Shown here piece after piece: positions 4,608 to 8,063 of a DNA stretch of 8,063 bases (the first letter of the stretch is position 1; each line of letters begins with the position of its first letter). Location of the stretch: positions 1 through 8,063 of the forward strand of contig JABDQK010000215.1 of assembly GCA_013042255.1 (NCBI GenBank). Direction: 5' to 3'. The notes under the pieces are model-generated. The model ran no database searches and had not been told where the DNA came from. It worked only from the letters and a program-made list of their open reading frames with translations. Source of the stretch: Flavobacteriaceae bacterium (lineage in GTDB: Bacteria > Bacteroidota > Bacteroidia > Flavobacteriales > Flavobacteriaceae). A program made the position numbers and the translations under genes.

Positions 4608-5309
4608 TCACGTTATCGAATCAGGATTCTTTCGGGGAACTGTACCTTTCAATCTTTTTATCAGGGAGTAGTTCAGCCCGAAAAACCATATCAGACAGGA
4701 AACAAATGTGATTTTTTGTATCAGGGGCAACAATATGATATTTATACCTGTCTCGTAAATGTAGTAATTGACTGCAAAAATGAGCAGGCAAAACAGTCCG
4801 AGCAGGCCTAAACGATAATACCCGGCTCTGAGAAGTTCCCTCGAGCAACTTATAAAGGCAACAACTCCAAAAACCCCGGCAATCCTAACGATTAGGTCAT
4901 GTGAATTCCCAGCCATAAAAAAGACGACAAGGAATGCCAGCAAACCTGAAAACCACATTATATATTGATTGAGGGTCTTTCGCACAAAAAGTTTGGGTAA
5001 ATAGAACCAGAGAAGCATCAGACTGGTACAAAGTACTCCTAAGGCCAATTTTGCGTAAAGGCGGGCGGAATTTAAATTGCCATTGATCGCAAATTCATCC
5101 AGTAAATCACAGAGATAATTATTCCAAAAACTAAAACCGATCTGCTGAGGATTCACAGCTGAGCCACCGGGATATACTAGAGCTGCAATCAGGTAGAGAA
5201 TCACAAAACAAGCCATACCTAAAAAAGGGATCAACATGGTATACTGCCCGGGGGATTTGAGCTGCCCCAGGAAATAGTAATTTGAATGTGACCTTTCATT
5301 ATAAGGCAT
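4608..5309 (-). CDS. Multi-pass membrane protein, DUF998-like
   Basis: A predicted 233-residue integral inner-membrane protein with about six hydrophobic helices (roughly 24-45, 86-107, 115-131, 138-156, 166-186 and 193-215). The first helix is followed by LVYPGGSAVNPQQIGFSFWNNYLCDLLDE (split here as YPGGS, then GFSFWNNYLCDL), which resembles the extracytoplasmic loop of DUF998 proteins (PF06197). A short GNSHDLIVRIAGVFG segment around 133-148 also fits that family's conserved polar/histidine region. The end is basic (KRLKGTVPRKN). The function of the family is unknown. The gene starts 55 bases after the P-loop gene, so it may be the last gene of that operon, or be separately transcribed from the TATCTTTA at 5314-5321. 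No signal peptide beyond the first helix is seen. Confidence 0.75.
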   Translation of the reverse strand: MPYNERSHSNYYFLGQLKSPGQYTMLIPFLGMACFVILYLIAALVYPGGSAVNPQQIGFSFWNNYLCDLLDEFAINGNLNSARLYAKLALGVLCTSLMLLWFYLPKLFVRKTLNQYIMWFSGLLAFLVVFFMAGNSHDLIVRIAGVFGVVAFISCSRELLRAGYYRLGLLGLFCLLIFAVNYYIYETGINIILLPLIQKITFVSCLIWFFGLNYSLIKRLKGTVPRKNPDSIT

Positions 5310-5313
5310 ATAT

Positions 5314-5321
5314 TAAAGATA
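5314..5321 (-). promoter_or_regulatory. Possible -7 element immediately upstream of the DUF998-like gene
   Basis: On the minus strand this reads TATCTTTA (TAnnTTTG at five of six). It ends 5 bases before the ATG at 5309, so transcription from it would give a leaderless or nearly leaderless message. There is no good -33 box. It is identical to the octamer at 4522-4529. Confidence 0.25.
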
Positions 5322-5364
5322 TGTAATGGAAATCAGGATGTTAGAGGTTTAAATCAATTTTTGA

Positions 5365-6384
5365 TTACAACGCCAGGCCTGTTTTATCTGAGAGTATTTT
5401 CTTCAGTGCCGGAGCAGTACTCGAATCGATTAGATTAAGGGTCTGAACATCGCATAATTCCCTTACCATATGGGATCCGGCAAGGGTATTTGTGGTGATG
5501 CCCGTAACAATATCCGGTACCATATTAAAAGCCTTCATCAAACCGTATACAGCATAGGGATCTGTTGCACTCAGGATGGTACATTTTATATTATTACCAA
5601 GGGCCTTAATTGCCAGGTCACCGTTATAAGGTTCAAGGGGTGAAGCCCCTACCTCCACAATGGCAACATCAGCATCCTGATGTGCCATACAACTTAAAAG
5701 TAACTCAATTTTTTCTTCATAAACTTCAGCCCGACATATTGAGGATGGCAAGCCTACATCTACAAAATCAAAAATGGCATCTGCACCAACATCTTTAAGC
5801 GCGAGTATGTCCTTGTATCGACCAGCTCCGCTAAGTTTAGCCCCAATAACTTTATACCCTGCCGACTTAAACACATTTGTAACAATTCTGGCCGAAGTTG
5901 TTTTTCCTGCAGACATTGAGGTGCCGACAAAAAGAACAACCGGGGTGTTAAAGGCCAAAGGCTCTACTTCAGGCAGAAACTGATCCATGGTGATCTTCTT
6001 TCCTTCCCGACTTACATGTCCTTTGTAGGAAACTTTCATCAAATTTGGCAGAAATGCCGATTTTGAAGTTAGTTTACCCAGAATCCCACCCCCGGTAAGT
6101 ACGCTCATTTCTCCGTCTTCACCTATTTTCTGCCAGGTTCCCGTGGCCTCTAGGGTTGCAAAGCGTTTACCCAATGCACCTACAATGTTCTCGCCCCCTA
6201 TAATTCCCCTCATTCTCCCATTGGGAAGTTCCAGAAGGAGGGATGGGCCTCCAGGATCTTTAATCTTTCCCACCACGTAATCTCCGGTGGCCCAAAGCGA
6301 TCTGTCGAGAAATTTTAGATCAAACTTTTTTTTATCCAGGTCTGATATTCTTGTAAGGGAGGTATAGATAAAATTTGAAGGCAT
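5365..6384 (-). CDS. P-loop NTPase resembling DUF1611 proteins, unknown substrate
   Basis: A predicted 339-residue soluble protein in two parts. Residues about 30-140 look like a beta-rich N-terminal domain (GDYVVGKIKDPGG, LELPNGRMRGIIGGENIVGA, GKRFATLEATG). From about 147 comes a P-loop domain: VVLFVGTSMSAGKTTSARIV with Walker A at 154-163, then GYKVIGAKLSGAGRYKDILA, FDFVDVGLPSS, and a strand/acidic region ADVAIVEVGASPLEP (238-252) in the Walker B position. The GTSxSxGKTT signature is of the dethiobiotin-synthetase / MobB / DUF1611 kind. One DUF1611 member, DgcN, N-acetylates D-glutamate, but similarity here is only at superfamily level and the substrate cannot be read from the sequence. The gene starts 17 bases after the M20 peptidase stop, so the two are probably cotranscribed and may act on the same compound. 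The ATG at 6384 is the natural start. Confidence 0.8.
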   Translation of the reverse strand: MPSNFIYTSLTRISDLDKKKFDLKFLDRSLWATGDYVVGKIKDPGGPSLLLELPNGRMRGIIGGENIVGALGKRFATLEATGTWQKIGEDGEMSVLTGGGILGKLTSKSAFLPNLMKVSYKGHVSREGKKITMDQFLPEVEPLAFNTPVVLFVGTSMSAGKTTSARIVTNVFKSAGYKVIGAKLSGAGRYKDILALKDVGADAIFDFVDVGLPSSICRAEVYEEKIELLLSCMAHQDADVAIVEVGASPLEPYNGDLAIKALGNNIKCTILSATDPYAVYGLMKAFNMVPDIVTGITTNTLAGSHMVRELCDVQTLNLIDSSTAPALKKILSDKTGLAL

Positions 6385-6401
6385 AATAATTCACTTTAAT
6401 T

Positions 6402-7556
6402 TTAAGAGTTTGGAGTTGCAAGCAGTAAAAGAGTTAATAAAGCAGTCCTTTCAGGAAGCTGGTCATAAAAAATAAACTCGTGATTGGCGTGCGCGCCATC
6501 TCCCGGCGTACCCAGGCCGTCAAGGGTGGCCGTATAGGTACTCGTCGTATTACCATCTGATCCGCCCCCGGCCATAGCCTGGGAAAGTTCTAAACCTAAA
6601 AGCACGGCTTTTGTTCGTGCCAGTTCCCAAAGTTTTTGATTTCTTTCATTTGCTTCCATAGGGGGTCGTCCTATTCCTCCTTCAATGACCAATTTTATGT
6701 CGGGAAGACTGGGCTTTAAACCGTATATCTTTTTACTAATAAATTCTCCGTCTTTAATATTTTCCACTCTCACGTCAATAACTGCTTTACTTTCTGGGGC
6801 TACAACATTTGCCGAAACGCCTCCCTGAATGGTGCCTATATTTACCGTGATCCCCTTTTCAAAATCATTCATCGCATGGAGTTCCTGGATCTGATGTGAT
6901 AATTCTACAATAGCATTGATCCCTTTGCCAGGATCCAGGCCGGCATGGGCTGCTTTACCATGCACGGTAATCGTAAACCTTCCGAGGCCTTTTCGCGCGG
7001 TTTTCAATTTTCCATTAAGTCCCAGTGGTGGCTCCATGACATAGGCCCGGTCTGCAATCTTCGCCAGTTTTTTTATAGTTGAGGTTGATTCTATACTACC
7101 TATTTCTTCATCAGAATTGATGAGAACCACCGGGGTCATCGGTACCTCCAAATTATTTTCCCTAATTGTTTTTAAGGCATATATGATTTGAGTGATACCG
7201 GCTTTCATGTCATAAACACCGGGGCCTCGCATTTTATCTTCCCTTTTTACAACCGGCATCTCTTTAATGGTAGAAGTTTTCCAGACAGTGTCACAATGGC
7301 CCAAAAGTAGTTGTACAGGTTTATTTTTTATCCTTTTCGCGGGGCGGGCATAGAGGTAACCTCCTGTTTTATTACCCGGCATAAGGAAAGTGTAATAATC
7401 GAGCTTGTGAAATTCGGTTTCCAGGCGGCGCAGAATATTTAATTGGGCGGCAGCATCTCCGGATGGAGTTTCTATGCTTACTAATTCCTTTAAAAAAGCC
7501 TGCATTTCATTTGCATCAGCCCTTAAATATTCTAATATGGAAGCGGCTTCTTTCAA
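6402..7556 (-). CDS. M20-family zinc metallopeptidase / deacylase (glutamate carboxypeptidase-like)
   Basis: A predicted 384-residue enzyme hydrolysing a peptide or N-acyl-amino-acid bond with two zinc ions. Numbering from the TTG at 7556, the ligands and catalytic residues are all visible: H87 and D89 in LLLGHCDTVW, D116 in GPGVYDMKAG, E150-E151 in INSDEEIGS, E175 in VMEPPLG, and H356 in GAHANHEF (H-x3-E). The lid/dimerisation domain (about 190-300) has GKAAHAG with its conserved His204. AMAGGGSDGNTT precedes the last ligand. The closest general type is carboxypeptidase G2. There is no signal peptide, so it is probably cytoplasmic. I chose TTG 7556, four bases after the upstream stop, because residues ILEYLRADANEMQAFLKEL then match the family N-terminus. 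The ATG at 7673 would add 39 residues encoded inside the upstream gene, and the ATG at 7505 would remove the first helix. Confidence 0.88.
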   Translation of the reverse strand: MKEAASILEYLRADANEMQAFLKELVSIETPSGDAAAQLNILRRLETEFHKLDYYTFLMPGNKTGGYLYARPAKRIKNKPVQLLLGHCDTVWKTSTIKEMPVVKREDKMRGPGVYDMKAGITQIIYALKTIRENNLEVPMTPVVLINSDEEIGSIESTSTIKKLAKIADRAYVMEPPLGLNGKLKTARKGLGRFTITVHGKAAHAGLDPGKGINAIVELSHQIQELHAMNDFEKGITVNIGTIQGGVSANVVAPESKAVIDVRVENIKDGEFISKKIYGLKPSLPDIKLVIEGGIGRPPMEANERNQKLWELARTKAVLLGLELSQAMAGGGSDGNTTSTYTATLDGLGTPGDGAHANHEFIFYDQLPERTALLTLLLLATPNS

Positions 7557-7560
7557 GAGT

Positions 7561-8063
7561 TCAGTTTTTAAAATCCTTTGGAAACGGAAAATTGAAGGTT
7601 TCAGATACGTGGGCAAATCTGCCCTGGGCAATATAGGCGAGCAATGGATTCCTTCTAAGTTGGTCTCTTTCATCGTACTCAGAGACCCTCAAATAATCTT
7701 TATCAACATGGGCTGCTTTTATCACCCCTGTAATCAAGCTGTAATCGTCAAACCCATCTATGATCTTAAAGAGTTCACATTCCAGATAAAAGTAGGCTCC
7801 GGCTATCATAGGAACTTCCATTGTAGTTGCTTTGACAACTGAGAGAGAATCTAATATATCATCCGACTTGCTAATACATTGAGATCTGGGAGTAGCACTC
7901 AAAGAAGTATGCACTACTTGTTCAGGTTTTGGGAAACTAACGGTAAAATTACCCGTCTCTTTAATATTTTGATACGTACTATGCCTGGGGGTACAAACAA
8001 ATCCGAAGTAATTACCAAAACCCATGGGAGTAACCATATGTTTTGGTGCCAGATCGTACTTAC
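7561..8063 (-). CDS. Flavin reductase-like FMN-binding protein (5' end off window)
   Basis: The visible C-terminal part is about 167 residues. Translation is open past the internal ATG at 8037 to the window edge, reading KYDLAPKH before MVTPMGFGNYFGFV, so the start lies outside. The pattern DLAPK...GNYFGFVCTPRHSTYQNIKE, followed by GNFTVSFPKPEQVVHTSLSA (about residues 40-60), is typical of the split-barrel flavin reductase domain (PF01613), which binds FMN/FAD. A later AGAYFYLECELFKIIDG then LITGVIKAAHVDKDYL forms the remaining barrel strands. The end (LLAYIAQGRFAHVSETFNFP) is the usual C-terminus. Typical members are about 200 residues, so little is missing. Whether it reduces free flavin or is an oxidoreductase on another substrate is not decidable. 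It is the first visible gene of the operon with the M20 and P-loop genes, 4 bases from the next start. Confidence 0.85.
   Translation of the reverse strand, partial: KYDLAPKHMVTPMGFGNYFGFVCTPRHSTYQNIKETGNFTVSFPKPEQVVHTSLSATPRSQCISKSDDILDSLSVVKATTMEVPMIAGAYFYLECELFKIIDGFDDYSLITGVIKAAHVDKDYLRVSEYDERDQLRRNPLLAYIAQGRFAHVSETFNFPFPKDFKN

Noticed and set aside
4600..4614. TGTGATCACG near the DUF998-like stop as a possible Crp site
   Set aside because: The half-sites are adjacent and not separated by six bases, and it overlaps the end of a coding region with no promoter downstream of it on a fitting strand.
5352..5366. AATCAA-TTT-TTGATT inverted repeat at the end of the P-loop gene
   Set aside because: It is AT-rich, overlaps the stop codon and lacks a T-tract, so it is unlikely to terminate transcription.
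7474..7842. Plus-strand 122-codon frame opposite the M20 and flavin reductase genes
   Set aside because: Antisense to two well recognised enzymes, with no motif of its own.

Overview
The window looks like a chromosomal segment of a Bacteroidota bacterium, most likely a member of the Flavobacteriia. The evidence is a TonB-receptor plug domain ending in the typical YGARGANGV signature, a YtxH / holin-like / DUF6327-like trio, DUF2267 and tandem-Usp proteins, generally weak Shine-Dalgarno signals, and several octamers resembling the Bacteroidota -7 element TAnnTTTG. No tRNA, rRNA, CRISPR array, insertion sequence or prophage was seen, and no gene-free stretch exceeds about 200 bases.

Layout. 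(1) 1-270, plus strand: the 3' end of a protein that finishes with a TonB plug domain and has no beta-barrel after it. (2) 311-1244, minus strand: a compact three-gene membrane and envelope-stress operon (YtxH-like, then holin-like DUF1469 membrane protein, then DUF6327-like). (3) 1438-2310, minus strand: a tandem universal stress protein, divergent from (4) 2486-2938, plus strand: a DUF2267 protein, followed by (5) 3123-3593, plus strand: a small heat-shock protein (Hsp20). A strong hairpin terminator at 3615-3674 separates this from the convergent minus-strand genes. (6) 3713-4450: a slipin/stomatin-type SPFH protein. (7) 4608-5309: a multi-pass DUF998-like membrane protein. (8) 5365-8063: a tightly spaced set of a flavin reductase-like FMN-binding protein (5' end off the window), an M20 metallopeptidase/deacylase, and a P-loop NTPase resembling DUF1611 proteins.

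The most interesting signal is regulatory. Each of the four stress transcription units in 1245-3122 (YtxH operon, Usp, DUF2267, Hsp20) has a TGA-N6-TCA inverted repeat in its upstream region, as expected for a Crp/Fnr-family regulator. In all four, an octamer matching TAnnTTTG at 4 or 5 of 6 fixed positions lies with its centre exactly 33 bases downstream of the repeat's centre. This is the geometry of a class II activator site near -41. It suggests that these genes form one locally clustered regulon, perhaps responding to low oxygen, nitrosative or energy stress. That regulatory reading is inference; the repeats and their spacing are seen directly. The right-hand operon is metabolic and shows no such sites in its short intergenic gaps. 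Its pairing of a P-loop enzyme with an M20 hydrolase suggests turnover of an N-acylated or peptide-linked amino acid, but the substrate is unknown.
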